This document shows, one piece after another, positions 55,083 to 63,711 of a DNA stretch of 64,000 bases. The position numbers were made by a program, and so were the translations under genes. The stretch spans positions 1,284,207 through 1,348,206 of the forward strand of contig NZ_CP031222.1 in the NCBI RefSeq assembly GCF_003351745.1. Reading direction: 5' to 3'. Within the stretch, counting starts at the first letter, position 1, and every line of letters begins with the position of its first letter. Source of the stretch: Aquirhabdus parva (GTDB lineage Bacteria > Pseudomonadota > Gammaproteobacteria > Pseudomonadales > Moraxellaceae). Below the pieces are notes generated by a model. It ran no database searches, had not been told where the DNA came from, and was given only the letters and a program-made list of their open reading frames with translations.

Positions 55083-55204
55083 GTTTTCTCCATTATATAA
55101 CATCAGTTTCTTTTCCAATCCATGACCTTATCAAGTCAGCAACATGTTAAGCATGCCATTGAAGATAGTTGCTAGATTTTTCTGAATAGTTGGATTCCAT
55201 TAAC

Positions 55205-55247
55205 TTCACCCACTTTACGGATACGAAGTGTCCGTAAAGTGGGTGAA
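55205..55247. repeat. 17-bp perfect inverted repeat enclosing a diverged operator copy
   Basis: TTCACCCACTTTACGGA (55205-55221) and its exact reverse complement (55231-55247) around a 9-base centre. The inner 25 bases (55214-55238) read left arm TTTACGGATAC, centre GAA, right arm GTGTCCGTAAA, the same design as the operators at 55431 and 61571 (TTTATGGATAC/GTATCCATAAA). It lies between the truncated dehydrogenase and the hydrolase operon. Confidence 0.7.
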
Positions 55248-55417
55248 TAGCAACTTCTTCTGTAAACATTAGATCTACACGATTTTTATTATGTTGGGGA
55301 AGTTTTCACTACATAAGGGAAATTCGAGCATGAAGATTTTTTCTTTTATCTAGTCATTCTTGCCTTTTCACTAGTCTTAAGATTTCCAAGAATATATTAA
55401 AAAAATTGGAGCAAATG

Positions 55418-55457
55418 TTGACAAAATATATTTATGGATACATAGTATCCATAAATA
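55418..55457 (+). promoter_or_regulatory. Promoter with overlapping 25-bp palindromic operator (hydrolase-monooxygenase operon)
   Basis: TTGACA (-35) at 55418-55423 and CATAGT (-10 candidate, 17-base spacer) at 55441-55446. The palindrome TTTATGGATAC-ATA-GTATCCATAAA (55431-55455, symmetric out to 55429-55457) covers the spacer and -10 region, so a bound protein would block RNA polymerase. The operon's first ATG is at 55475. Confidence 0.7.
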
Positions 55458-55474
55458 GGCGTGAGTACATAACA

Positions 55475-56326
55475 ATGAATAATTGGTCTAAACCGCAAGT
55501 TGATTCGCGGTTCGCATTGGTGGATGGTCTACGGATTCATTACAAGCTTGCGGGGGATGGGCCTGCCGTGATGCTGTTGCATGGTAGCGCTTCGTCTTTG
55601 CAAGGATTTGAACAGGTAGCGGCGTTATTGGCTAAGTCATTTACCGTTATTAGACCTGATTTATCAGGTTTTGGACTGACGGGGCCTCGACCTGACGGTG
55701 ATTATCGGATCGAGACTTATGTATCTACGCTAGCTCGATTCATGGATGCACTTCAAATAAAGAAATATAGCGTTGTGGGAAATTCGTTGGGTGGCAATGT
55801 TGCTTGGAATATGGCTCTGGAACACCCTGAGCGTCTGAACGGAATTGTCCTGATTAATGCGACGGGTTATCCAGAAAAGTCACTCCCCTCAGGAATGCGC
55901 TTAGCGCGTAATCCATTACTACGACCTTTGCTGCGGTTATGGCTGCCACGCAGAGCCACAGAGAGAAATCTGAAATCCATTGTTGGGTCTACATCAACCA
56001 TTGTGAATGGTGAGATGGTAGACAGGGTGCATGGCTTAATGTCTTTGCCTGGCAATCGATCTGCCTTCATTGATTTTGTAAATACTGATCAGAAAGATCG
56101 GAGTAAAGAGATCCATAAAATTCTAGTTCCCACGCTGGTGCTGCGTAGTGCGCGCGTAGATGGCCAGCATTTCTCTAGTGACATCATTAACCATCAAGAG
56201 CTGATCCATAACGACGGCGGGCATCTACTTCCTGAGGAGGATCCGGTATGGGTTGCAGGAGCAGTCGAAAAGTTTTTGCAGTCATTGGCTGACCCTAAGC
56301 AACAATTAGTAGGAGCTAAATCATGA
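55475..56326 (+). CDS. Alpha/beta hydrolase 1
   Basis: A 283-residue serine hydrolase: AVMLLHGSASSLQGFEQVAALLAKSFTVIRPDLSGFGLTGP, nucleophile in VVGNSLGGNVAWNMAL, acid in RSARVDGQHF and His in NDGGHLLPEEDP. MhpC/DmpD- or esterase-like, so it could split ring-cleavage products or ester/lactone bonds. Start at MNNWSKPQ (55475), just downstream of the operator; an open frame runs upstream through the promoter but is not coding. Its stop overlaps the next start (ATGA), and it leads a five-gene operon. Confidence 0.85.
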   Translation: MNNWSKPQVDSRFALVDGLRIHYKLAGDGPAVMLLHGSASSLQGFEQVAALLAKSFTVIRPDLSGFGLTGPRPDGDYRIETYVSTLARFMDALQIKKYSVVGNSLGGNVAWNMALEHPERLNGIVLINATGYPEKSLPSGMRLARNPLLRPLLRLWLPRRATERNLKSIVGSTSTIVNGEMVDRVHGLMSLPGNRSAFIDFVNTDQKDRSKEIHKILVPTLVLRSARVDGQHFSSDIINHQELIHNDGGHLLPEEDPVWVAGAVEKFLQSLADPKQQLVGAKS

Positions 56327-57219
56327 AGTATTTTGTCGCTCAAGGCGAAGATCGAAATTTTGGCATAAGCACGAGGTCGACATTGCGTGGCAGTTACATT
56401 GAGCTTTTTGATGGTGTTACTCATTATGAGCTTTTAGGCCCAGAAGCAGGGGAGATCGTCGTGTTGGTGGGGGGCTTGACTGTGCCATTGTTTTACTGGG
56501 ATCAAGTGGTTGCGGTATTGCATGATGCAGGCTTGCGTACGCTGACTTATAGCAGTTATGGACGTGGTTATTCAGATCGAATTCGAGGTACTTATGATGA
56601 TGCATTATTCATACGGCAGATCAATGACTTGATTCAATCCCTGAATATAACTGAGCCGCTTCATGTTGTTGGTGCGTCCATGGGGGCTCTTATAGCAATG
56701 GAGTATGTGAGTCAGAATGCAGTATCTGTCTCTTCATTAACCATTGCAGGACCTGCTGGGCTTGCTAAAAAACCGCTTGCATTACGTTTATTGCAGTCGA
56801 GTGACTCACTGGCAGGATTTGTGGCAAAGAACTTTGGACGTAAGTTGCTAGCAAAGCATGAGAGCAATGATCTTGGGGATCGTGCCCGCGCCGCTGAGCT
56901 TTCCGCAATGCTACAGGATGCATATCAGTACGAAGGAAGCCTTTATGCGGTTTTCGATACTGTACAGCATTTTAATCTTTTTAATCGCACTGCATTGTAT
57001 AAGGCGGTCTCGGCTTCATATGTTCCCTCAATGCTGATTTGGGGTAAGGATGATCTTGTGACACCGATCGACAACCTAGATGAAGCCCGTGACTTATTAC
57101 AACCTGAGCAATCTCATGTCCTAGAGTGCGGTCATATGGTGCCGTTTGAGCGCTCACGTGATGTTGCCAATTTAATTCAAGCGTTTATAAAAATACATAG
57201 CATGAGGAGTACATCATGA
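56323..57219 (+). CDS. Alpha/beta hydrolase 2
   Basis: A 298-residue alpha/beta hydrolase, different in sequence from the preceding one: EIVVLVGGLTVPLFYWDQVVAVLHDAGLRTLTYSSYGRGYSDR (VGG in place of the usual HG oxyanion motif), nucleophile in VVGASMGALIAMEYV, acid in IWGKDDLVTPIDN and His in LECGHMVPFERS. Overlaps both neighbours by four bases. Two consecutive hydrolases suggest sequential C-C or ester cleavage steps, or one for ester uptake and one for ring-fission products (inference). Confidence 0.83.
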   Translation: MKYFVAQGEDRNFGISTRSTLRGSYIELFDGVTHYELLGPEAGEIVVLVGGLTVPLFYWDQVVAVLHDAGLRTLTYSSYGRGYSDRIRGTYDDALFIRQINDLIQSLNITEPLHVVGASMGALIAMEYVSQNAVSVSSLTIAGPAGLAKKPLALRLLQSSDSLAGFVAKNFGRKLLAKHESNDLGDRARAAELSAMLQDAYQYEGSLYAVFDTVQHFNLFNRTALYKAVSASYVPSMLIWGKDDLVTPIDNLDEARDLLQPEQSHVLECGHMVPFERSRDVANLIQAFIKIHSMRSTS

Positions 57220-58763
57220 ACAAAAAAACGAACGACAAAATTATTGATGTCCTGATCATCGGCGCTGGTCCTGCGGGTACGGCACTGGCGATCGATCTCC
57301 AGCGCCGAGGTCTCAATATCCGCATCGTAGACAAAGCACCTACGAGCTTTGAAGGCTCCAGAGCAAAGGGTGTGCAGCCAAGGACATTGGAAGTTTTTCA
57401 AGATCTTGGCTTAGTCAAAGACGTGCTGCAAGCTGGTAGCTTATATCCACTGCTTGGTGTACATCTTGGACCATTGGTCATACCTTGGCGGATGATGTCC
57501 AAACGAGCACCTTCATCGGACGTACCATTTCCGAATGTTTTATTGATTCCACAATTCAGTACTGATGCTGCGCTGCATGCTCGGTTTGAGTCGCTGGGCG
57601 GTGTGGTTGAGTATGGTAAACAGTTCGTTTCCTTAAGCCAAATCGAAGATTACGTCATTGTTAATGTAGAAGGAGCTGATGGCGTTGTAGAGGAAATCAG
57701 CGCACGCTATATGGTTGGAGCAGATGGAGGATCTAGCAAAGTACGTCAGCAGTTAGGCATTAAATTCGCAGGATCGACCATTGAAGAAGATCGTATCATC
57801 ATTGTAGATGGCGTAACGACGGGTTTGTCTCGCAATCGCTGGCATATTTGGCCAGGTAAAAGTGGGCAGTTCATAGCAGCTTGCCCGCTGCCGCATAGCG
57901 AATTGTTCCAGTGGATGATCCGTATTGCTCCCGATGAGCAGCCTGAACTTGAACTGTCTGCCATCAATGCTCGTATTCAAAAACGTATTGCTAATTTGAA
58001 TGTCGTCTTAAGTGATATACGCTGGAAATCCGTATTTAGACCAAATATCCGAATGGCTGAGCATTATCGCAGTGGACGCGTATTTCTTACAGGGGATGCG
58101 GGTCATGTGCATACCCCAGCTGGGGCACAAGGTCTCAATACGGGTATTCAGGATTCGTACAATTTGGGTTGGAAACTGGCTCAGGTTCTCGCAGGTGCGG
58201 ATAGCGGTTTACTAGATAGCTATGAAGCAGAGCGCTGGCCTATAGCAGCGTCCGTACTGGCATTGTCAACCAAAAAATATGATGGCATCGCAAAACTTGA
58301 TCCATCGAGTATTCGACGGGGTAAGGATGAAACTCAACTGACCTTGACCTATCGTAATGGACCACTCGCATTGAATAGCAGTCATACCCCAACTTTACAG
58401 GCTGGAGATCGTGCCCCTGATGCAAATCTGACCGCAGTCCATGGTGGAAATGTCTGTTTGTTCGATATCTTCCAAGGACCACAATTCACTGTCATCGGAT
58501 TTGGAGCATATGCTGCGCAAGTGGTTAATGCACTGGAGTGGTCTTCAAACGGTGCGGGGTTAAAGCGTGTGCTTATTAATGTAGACAGTACACATAGTGC
58601 AGATTACGTCTTAAAAGACTCAGAGCAAGCATTTAGCCGTGCCTATGGTATTACTGGAGATATTGTAATTTTGATTCGTCCAGATGGTTATATCGGTCAT
58701 ATGGCGAACCCAGAAAAACCAGAAAAACTAAAAACTTATATCAAGAAAATTACACCCAGATAA
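57216..58763 (+). CDS. FAD-dependent aromatic monooxygenase (group A)
   Basis: A 515-residue flavin hydroxylase: dinucleotide fold IIGAGPAGTALAIDLQRRGLNIRIVDKAP (residues 14-42), DG motif YMVGADGGSSKVRQQLGI, GD motif VFLTGDAGHVHTPAGAQGLNTGIQDSYNLGWKLAQVLAG, and a C-terminal thioredoxin-like domain (about 395-515) as in phenol hydroxylase/MhpA/RdmE-type enzymes. RSRAKGVQ-like region EGSRAKGVQPRTLEVFQDLGL is also typical. It would hydroxylate an aromatic or polyketide-like ring with NAD(P)H. Rox/tetracycline-destructase-like detoxification is an alternative. Third gene of the operon. Confidence 0.87.
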   Translation: MNKKTNDKIIDVLIIGAGPAGTALAIDLQRRGLNIRIVDKAPTSFEGSRAKGVQPRTLEVFQDLGLVKDVLQAGSLYPLLGVHLGPLVIPWRMMSKRAPSSDVPFPNVLLIPQFSTDAALHARFESLGGVVEYGKQFVSLSQIEDYVIVNVEGADGVVEEISARYMVGADGGSSKVRQQLGIKFAGSTIEEDRIIIVDGVTTGLSRNRWHIWPGKSGQFIAACPLPHSELFQWMIRIAPDEQPELELSAINARIQKRIANLNVVLSDIRWKSVFRPNIRMAEHYRSGRVFLTGDAGHVHTPAGAQGLNTGIQDSYNLGWKLAQVLAGADSGLLDSYEAERWPIAASVLALSTKKYDGIAKLDPSSIRRGKDETQLTLTYRNGPLALNSSHTPTLQAGDRAPDANLTAVHGGNVCLFDIFQGPQFTVIGFGAYAAQVVNALEWSSNGAGLKRVLINVDSTHSADYVLKDSEQAFSRAYGITGDIVILIRPDGYIGHMANPEKPEKLKTYIKKITPR

Positions 58764-58792
58764 CAAATGATCATTCATACGGAGGAAATTCT

Positions 58793-60181
58793 ATGAACCA
58801 GATAATATTACGTGGTGCAACAGTCATTACGATGGCGGCTGGCAGGCCAGATTTTGAGTATCTTGATATTCTGGTAGAAGGAAGTCGGATCACTAAAATG
58901 GAACGTCACCTTGAGATGATAGATGCCGAAGTGGTCGATTTTAAAGGGCGCATACTTATTCCTGGTCTAGTGAATGCGCACTTACATAGCTGGCAAGCCG
59001 CGCTAAGATCAGTTGGGGCTGACTGGACCTTGCTAGAGTATCTTGCCCAAGCGCATGGTGGTCTCGCAAAGCATTATACGCCAGACGATATGCGTATCGC
59101 TGCGCGTGCCTGTGCTTTGAATCAGATCAACTGCGGGACAACAACGCTAGGCGACTGGTGCCATAACGCGCAAACACCAGAGCACACCGATAATGCACTT
59201 CAAGGCCTCATTGAGTCAGGCATTCGTGCGGTTTTTTTACATGGTATGCCACATAAAGTTCGGCAATCTCCACACCCAATGCAAGAAGTCGATCGCTTAC
59301 TCAAAGGCCCAATATCCGCTCATGAATTGCTAACACTCGGAATCGCAATCCCAGGACCTCAGTATTCCAAGTCAGACATTGCATTAGCTGATTTTCGCTG
59401 TGCTCGTGAACGCGATATCGTTGTGTCTATGCATCAAAGTGGTGGAAAGCCCGGAGAAGCTTGGGAGGCTGTACGCAATGCAAATTTGATTGGCCCGAGG
59501 ACCAATATCGTGCACGGGAATGAAATCCCAGATGAGTGGCTGGAAATATTCGTTGATGCTGGTGCGAGCTTCACCTCGACACCAGAAAATGAGTTGGGTC
59601 AAGGCCATGGTTTCCCCATCACAGGTCGACTGTTGTGCATTGGGTCTGCACCATCACTGGGTACGGATGTTGATACTGTCGTATCTGGAGAAGTTCTGAC
59701 CGCAGCACGTATAGCATTGGCTCAACAGCGAGGACTTGATCATGAGCAACAGAGACACGTCTCTGGTCTTTTCTCTCCTAAGCGAACGATCACCTCTAAG
59801 CAGGCGCTTTCATGGGCGACAGTGGAGGGTGCACGAGCACTTGGTCTTGCTGATCGTGTAGGTCGATTAGAGATAGGAATGCAGGCAGATATTGTCGCGA
59901 TTGATGCTCGCGCTTTGAATTTGTGGCCCGCGCATGATCCTGTTGCCACCGCCTTGCAGGCGAGCATTGCAAATATCGAAGCGGTGATGATAGCGGGTCA
60001 ATGGCACAAACGTGATTACACGTTATTAGATAGAAATGTTCATTTGGTCAAAGACCAATTGTATGAGTCAGGGCTACGACTCGTTGGAGTCCTGCAATCT
60101 GATCACTTAACAGCACGGTTACGGCAGAAGGTGATCAATCACGTTGTACATAGGACGTTGATTAAACAGAGTCGTTCTTAA
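58793..60181 (+). CDS. Amidohydrolase (SsnA/AtzA/TrzN-type deaminase or chlorohydrolase-like)
   Basis: A 462-residue metal-dependent hydrolase of the cytosine-deaminase-like group: LIPGLVNAHLHSWQAALRSVGADWTLLEYL (HxH), later His residues in VVSMHQSGGKPG and NIVHGNEIPDEW, Asp in SLGTDVDTVVSGE, and the C-terminal ALGLADRVGRLEIGMQADIVAIDA. One metal as in AtzA, TrzN and SsnA. It would remove an amine or other leaving group from a ring or cyclic amide. Excellent GGAGG ribosome-binding site. Fourth gene of the operon, after the monooxygenase. Confidence 0.86.
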   Translation: MNQIILRGATVITMAAGRPDFEYLDILVEGSRITKMERHLEMIDAEVVDFKGRILIPGLVNAHLHSWQAALRSVGADWTLLEYLAQAHGGLAKHYTPDDMRIAARACALNQINCGTTTLGDWCHNAQTPEHTDNALQGLIESGIRAVFLHGMPHKVRQSPHPMQEVDRLLKGPISAHELLTLGIAIPGPQYSKSDIALADFRCARERDIVVSMHQSGGKPGEAWEAVRNANLIGPRTNIVHGNEIPDEWLEIFVDAGASFTSTPENELGQGHGFPITGRLLCIGSAPSLGTDVDTVVSGEVLTAARIALAQQRGLDHEQQRHVSGLFSPKRTITSKQALSWATVEGARALGLADRVGRLEIGMQADIVAIDARALNLWPAHDPVATALQASIANIEAVMIAGQWHKRDYTLLDRNVHLVKDQLYESGLRLVGVLQSDHLTARLRQKVINHVVHRTLIKQSRS

Positions 60182-60240
60182 TTTTTTTTTAAAATAAGCT
60201 GCCGAATTAGCGGAGCCTTTAGGGTTGAGATTTTTAGCTT

Positions 60241-61449
60241 GTGAAGACTATTCCAGAAACGACGAAAGATATTACCGTCACCAATATTTATCCATCGCGT
60301 GCTCTAATTTTTTTGTTAGCGTGCTCATGTGGTTTGATTGTGGCGAATCTGTATTATGCCCAACCTCTCATTGGCTTAATTGCACCAGATATCCATTTAT
60401 CGCCTGTCGCAAGTGGTTTGATCGTGACCTTAACCCAAATCGGCTATTGTCTGGGGTTGTTGTTATTGGTGCCACTGAGTGATTTACTGGAAAATCGCAA
60501 ACTGGTTTTGTGGGGAATGGGTGGCGGCTTGCTCACCTTAATTGCCGCTGCTTTGTCACAGACGGCTATGGTCTTTTTATTTTCGTGCTTTTGTATCGGT
60601 CTTGGTTCGATTTCCGCGCAGATATTGATTTTAGTTGCGGCTCATATGGCGCCTGCGGAAGTGCGCGGACGTGTCGTTGGCAAGGTCATGAGCGGCTTGT
60701 TGATTGGTATCATGATGGCGCGTCCAGTGTCCAGTTTTATCGCAGCAAGCTTAGGCTGGCGATCAGTTTATGAGTTGTCAGCTGTGGCGATGGTGATACT
60801 CATGGGCGTGCTGTGGCGTTTGTTACCGTCGCGTGTGCCCGAAGCTCAGCAACATTATCCAGAGTTAATCGGTTCACTTTGGAAGCTGTTTGTACATACT
60901 CCAGAGTTACGCCGCCGTGCAGCTTATCAAGCCACTCTTTTTGCGAGTTTTAGTCTGTATTGGACAGCAGTCCCTTTGATTTTAGCTTCTCCACGATTCG
61001 GTTTGACCCAAAATGGCATTGGTCTCTTTGCACTGGTAGGGGGGGCAGGTGCTGTCGCAGCACCTATTGCGGGTTGGCTTGCCGACCATGGTAAATCGCA
61101 TTTGACGACGGGATTGTCTATTACGATTGTGGCTTTGGCATTCTTGCTTGCTTGGTATGGCGGCTTACATTCCTTAGTCGCACTTTTGGTTGCAGGCGTG
61201 ATTTTGGATTTTGGAGTACAAACCAATTTGGTTGTCGGTCAGCGCACATTATTTTCTCTCGGCGAGCATGCTCGTGGACGATTGAATGGTTTGTTTATTG
61301 CGATATTTTTTTTAGGCGGGGCAGTGGGCTCTGCGTTGGCAAGTGTTAGCTATAACTATGGAGGTTGGCCGCTTGTTTGTGTCATTGGTATGATTTTTCC
61401 AATTCTGGCTCTATTTTTATATAGCACAGAGAAGCCTTTTAAATTCTAG
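60241..61449 (+). CDS. Major facilitator superfamily transporter
   Basis: A 402-residue MFS protein with twelve predicted helices; NLYYAQPLIGLIAPDIHLSPVASGLIVTLTQIGYCLGLLLLVPLSDLLENRKLVLWGMGGGLL contains the MFS loop 2-3 motif region, with HMAPAEVRGRVVGKVMSGLLIGIMMARPVSSFI in the middle. Resembles the drug/metabolite:H+ antiporter or aromatic compound transporters (YnfM/YgaY-like). Begins with GTG at 60241 after a 59-base gap. It may import the operon's substrate or export an intermediate. Confidence 0.85.
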   Translation: MKTIPETTKDITVTNIYPSRALIFLLACSCGLIVANLYYAQPLIGLIAPDIHLSPVASGLIVTLTQIGYCLGLLLLVPLSDLLENRKLVLWGMGGGLLTLIAAALSQTAMVFLFSCFCIGLGSISAQILILVAAHMAPAEVRGRVVGKVMSGLLIGIMMARPVSSFIAASLGWRSVYELSAVAMVILMGVLWRLLPSRVPEAQQHYPELIGSLWKLFVHTPELRRRAAYQATLFASFSLYWTAVPLILASPRFGLTQNGIGLFALVGGAGAVAAPIAGWLADHGKSHLTTGLSITIVALAFLLAWYGGLHSLVALLVAGVILDFGVQTNLVVGQRTLFSLGEHARGRLNGLFIAIFFLGGAVGSALASVSYNYGGWPLVCVIGMIFPILALFLYSTEKPFKF

Positions 61450-61557
61450 AAATTATTCAATATTTTTAGTTGATTTGCTACTTAATTCAAGTCTTTTTTT
61501 AAAGATTAATTCTCATGATTAATCAGTCTTTTTCAGGCTATTAATTTATGGATCATG

Positions 61558-61597
61558 TTGACAATTTTAATTTATGGATACATAGTATCCATAAATG
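61558..61597 (+). promoter_or_regulatory. Second promoter with identical 25-bp palindromic operator
   Basis: TTGACA at 61558-61563 and the palindrome TTTATGGATAC-ATA-GTATCCATAAA at 61571-61595, with the same 13-base offset as the copy at 55418. An extra half-site TTTATGGATC lies at 61545-61554 just upstream of the -35. Points toward the OmpW-family gene. Confidence 0.7.
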
Positions 61598-61958
61598 ATA
61601 CGTGTGAAAATTATACACTCCGCTCCAGCAATTCTAGATACAAGCCGTGGATGAATAGTTAAGCGTATAGATACTGATTCTGTCATTGGGAGTATGTGGG
61701 AATTGATGGTGAGCTGGAAAGAAAATGAAATTTGCTGATACGACGAAGGCTTAAATGTGTCGAATGAGTTAGTAAAGTTAAAGCATCAATAATCTAGTTT
61801 ATCTGTAAAAAAACAGCCATATTTTTGGTTGCGGGTTTTTATTGCCAAAAATAGACCTCAGGGAGGATGTAGTTATGATTTAGGGTGAGTTTTGTAAACA
61901 AAATAAATAAGAAAATATTCTGTTTATTTAATTATCAATATATTAAGGACTATGAAAA
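61598..61958. other. Long leader between the second operator and the OmpW-family gene
   Basis: About 360 bases. A GTG at 61604 opens a 16-codon frame (MKIIHSAPAILDTSRG, stop) directly behind the promoter; without a Shine-Dalgarno it could be a truncated gene start or chance. The rest is AT-rich with no gene, clear terminator or riboswitch-like fold that I can identify. AAGGA precedes the porin ATG. Confidence 0.45.
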
Positions 61959-62687
61959 ATGAAATTAAGGAATATTGTACTAACGATGGCAATTATTCAA
62001 TCTATTAATGCTGCACATGCAATGGGTGCAGGCGATACATTAGTTAACCTTGGTTGGATTAATATGGAACCGAATGAGGTAAGTCAGCCTTTGCTAGTCA
62101 CAGCTATGGGACACACGAACTCTATAGTGGGGTCAGGCACAAGTCTTAGAGATGCAAACACAGGAGCCCTGACGGTAAGCTATTTCTTTACTGATCATCT
62201 CGCAGTAGAAATGGTATTGGGCATTCCACCAACAGTGCATCTAGATGGAACAGGATCTATTGCAAAAATTGGCGAGTTAGGAAAAGCTAAGGCGAATGTA
62301 CCCACTGTCGAGAGTTTCTATTATTTTGGCACAAAAGATTCTGCACTTAGACCGTTTCTTGGAGTAGGGGTATCTTATGCCAAATATACCGGTATTGAGT
62401 TGACGCAACATGTTGCTGATGGCGAATTCCTTGCCTCTAGTAAAACAGGCACGGCACTGGTTGGCCCAACAATTGCCCATATTGACTCCAATTTCTTCCC
62501 TATTTTCACAGGTGGATTGCTTTACCAAATTACTCCTAAATGGTCGGCTCGAGTGTCCGCTTCTTATATTCCCCTTCGATTAGATGCGACTCTAAATACT
62601 CAAGCTCCAGTTGGTACGGTTACTTCAGAAGTTAAGAGTTCTTTGAATACTTTGATGACTTTTTTTTCCGTAGGTTATACGTTTTAA
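61959..62687 (+). CDS. OmpW-family outer-membrane protein
   Basis: A 242-residue outer-membrane beta-barrel with signal peptide (MKLRNIVLTMAIIQSINAAHA). OmpW features: GDTLVNLGWINMEPNE near the start, TGALTVSYFFTDHLAVEMVLGIPPTVHLDGTG, LRPFLGVGVSYAKYTGI, and the C-terminal LMTFFSVGYTF ending in aromatic Phe for BAM recognition. OmpW-type barrels let small hydrophobic molecules (alkanes, aromatics) cross the outer membrane. It lies behind the second copy of the shared operator, suggesting co-regulation with the hydrolase/monooxygenase operon. Confidence 0.88.
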   Translation: MKLRNIVLTMAIIQSINAAHAMGAGDTLVNLGWINMEPNEVSQPLLVTAMGHTNSIVGSGTSLRDANTGALTVSYFFTDHLAVEMVLGIPPTVHLDGTGSIAKIGELGKAKANVPTVESFYYFGTKDSALRPFLGVGVSYAKYTGIELTQHVADGEFLASSKTGTALVGPTIAHIDSNFFPIFTGGLLYQITPKWSARVSASYIPLRLDATLNTQAPVGTVTSEVKSSLNTLMTFFSVGYTF

Positions 62688-63042
62688 ATCGTTTAGGACG
62701 TAAAACTAAAGAGAGCTGAATATATCCTGTAGTCTTGGAGAATGAGCCTCAAGTACGCTAGAGGTTCATTTAGGTTGATCGATTAACATCTTTGATTCAA
62801 TTGAGGGCCTATGCCAAAACGCCCAAACTATCTCAACAGTGACCTCTACATTGCCATAAGTGCCGAGTACAATAATCTGTATATTTTAAAGAAGGCCTTT
62901 GTCGTTGGTTTATGCGTAAAGTAGCTAAGTTCTGCTATTATTTACTTGTTAATTAATGGGCATTCAGTCTACATCATCATGATTGTTGTGGTTCAGCTCA
63001 AAATCATAGCGTGAATTCAATTGCAACATATAAGAGGTTACG
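62688..63042. other. Intergenic region between OmpW-family gene and third TetR gene
   Basis: 355 bases without a gene. A hairpin GAGCCTC/GAGGTTC at about 62744-62767 may act as a weak terminator (no real T-run). No copy of the 25-bp operator is present. AAGAGG lies six bases before the GTG at 63043. Confidence 0.45.
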
Positions 63043-63711
63043 GTGTCGTCAGCTCAAGTTTCTTTAGGTCGCCCTTCCATTCCACTTGATCGTATATTGA
63101 TGGCCGCGCTGCAAATCGTCAATGACGAAGGTGCTGACGCTCTAACATTACGGTATCTAGCGAAGCAGTTGAGTTCTGGTACTGCGACACTATATCGTCA
63201 CTTCGAGAGCAGAGAGGATTTGATTGCTCAAGTTGTAGATCGTGTATTTGCCGAAATGGAATCCTCTATGCCCGGCATTGATAATTTGGGTTGGGAAATG
63301 ACTTGTCGTATGCTGGCAAATCATATGTTCAAGGTTCTTTGCCATCATCGTGGTGTGGCACCACTTCTGCTTCAATCGGTTCCGAAAGGCCCTAATGCGA
63401 TGATTCAACGAGAACGTAGTCTTGCTTTATTGCTTGCTAATGGTTTCTCAACGCCACTTGCCGTAAGAGCCTATGTAACATTAGCGCGCTATGTTTTAGG
63501 TTTTGCAGTACAACTTTCAGATCGGCATGATGAGGACAGGGATAATGCCCAGATAACGGCAACCTTCCTGAAGTTGGACAGGGCTGCATTTCCAGCTACT
63601 TTCGCAGTTATAGACGAATTTCCTATACCTCTGGAAGAAGAATTTTCATTTGGATTGGAGTTGATGATCGCGGGTTTAAGCCAGATTCGTAAATGTGATT
63701 TAAATCAATAG
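63043..63711 (+). CDS. TetR family regulator with TetR_C-type ligand domain
   Basis: A 222-residue regulator starting with GTG behind AAGAGG. HTH: LGRPSIPLDRILMAALQIVNDEGADALTLRYLAKQLSSGTATLYRHFESREDLIAQVVDRVF, and a C-terminal domain resembling that of TetR itself (CHHRGVAPLLLQSVPKGPNAMIQRERSLALLLANGFSTPLAVRAYVTLARYVLGFAVQ). It is the nearest regulator to the three 25-bp palindromes at 55.2, 55.4 and 61.6 kb and the most likely protein to bind them, although its own upstream region lacks a copy. Confidence 0.87.
   Translation: MSSAQVSLGRPSIPLDRILMAALQIVNDEGADALTLRYLAKQLSSGTATLYRHFESREDLIAQVVDRVFAEMESSMPGIDNLGWEMTCRMLANHMFKVLCHHRGVAPLLLQSVPKGPNAMIQRERSLALLLANGFSTPLAVRAYVTLARYVLGFAVQLSDRHDEDRDNAQITATFLKLDRAAFPATFAVIDEFPIPLEEEFSFGLELMIAGLSQIRKCDLNQ

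Noticed and set aside
55406-55474. Upstream extension of hydrolase 1 (MEQMLTKYIYGYIVS...)
   Set aside because: These codons are the promoter and palindromic operator; the family-like sequence and a start with a GTGAG ribosome-binding site begin at 55475.
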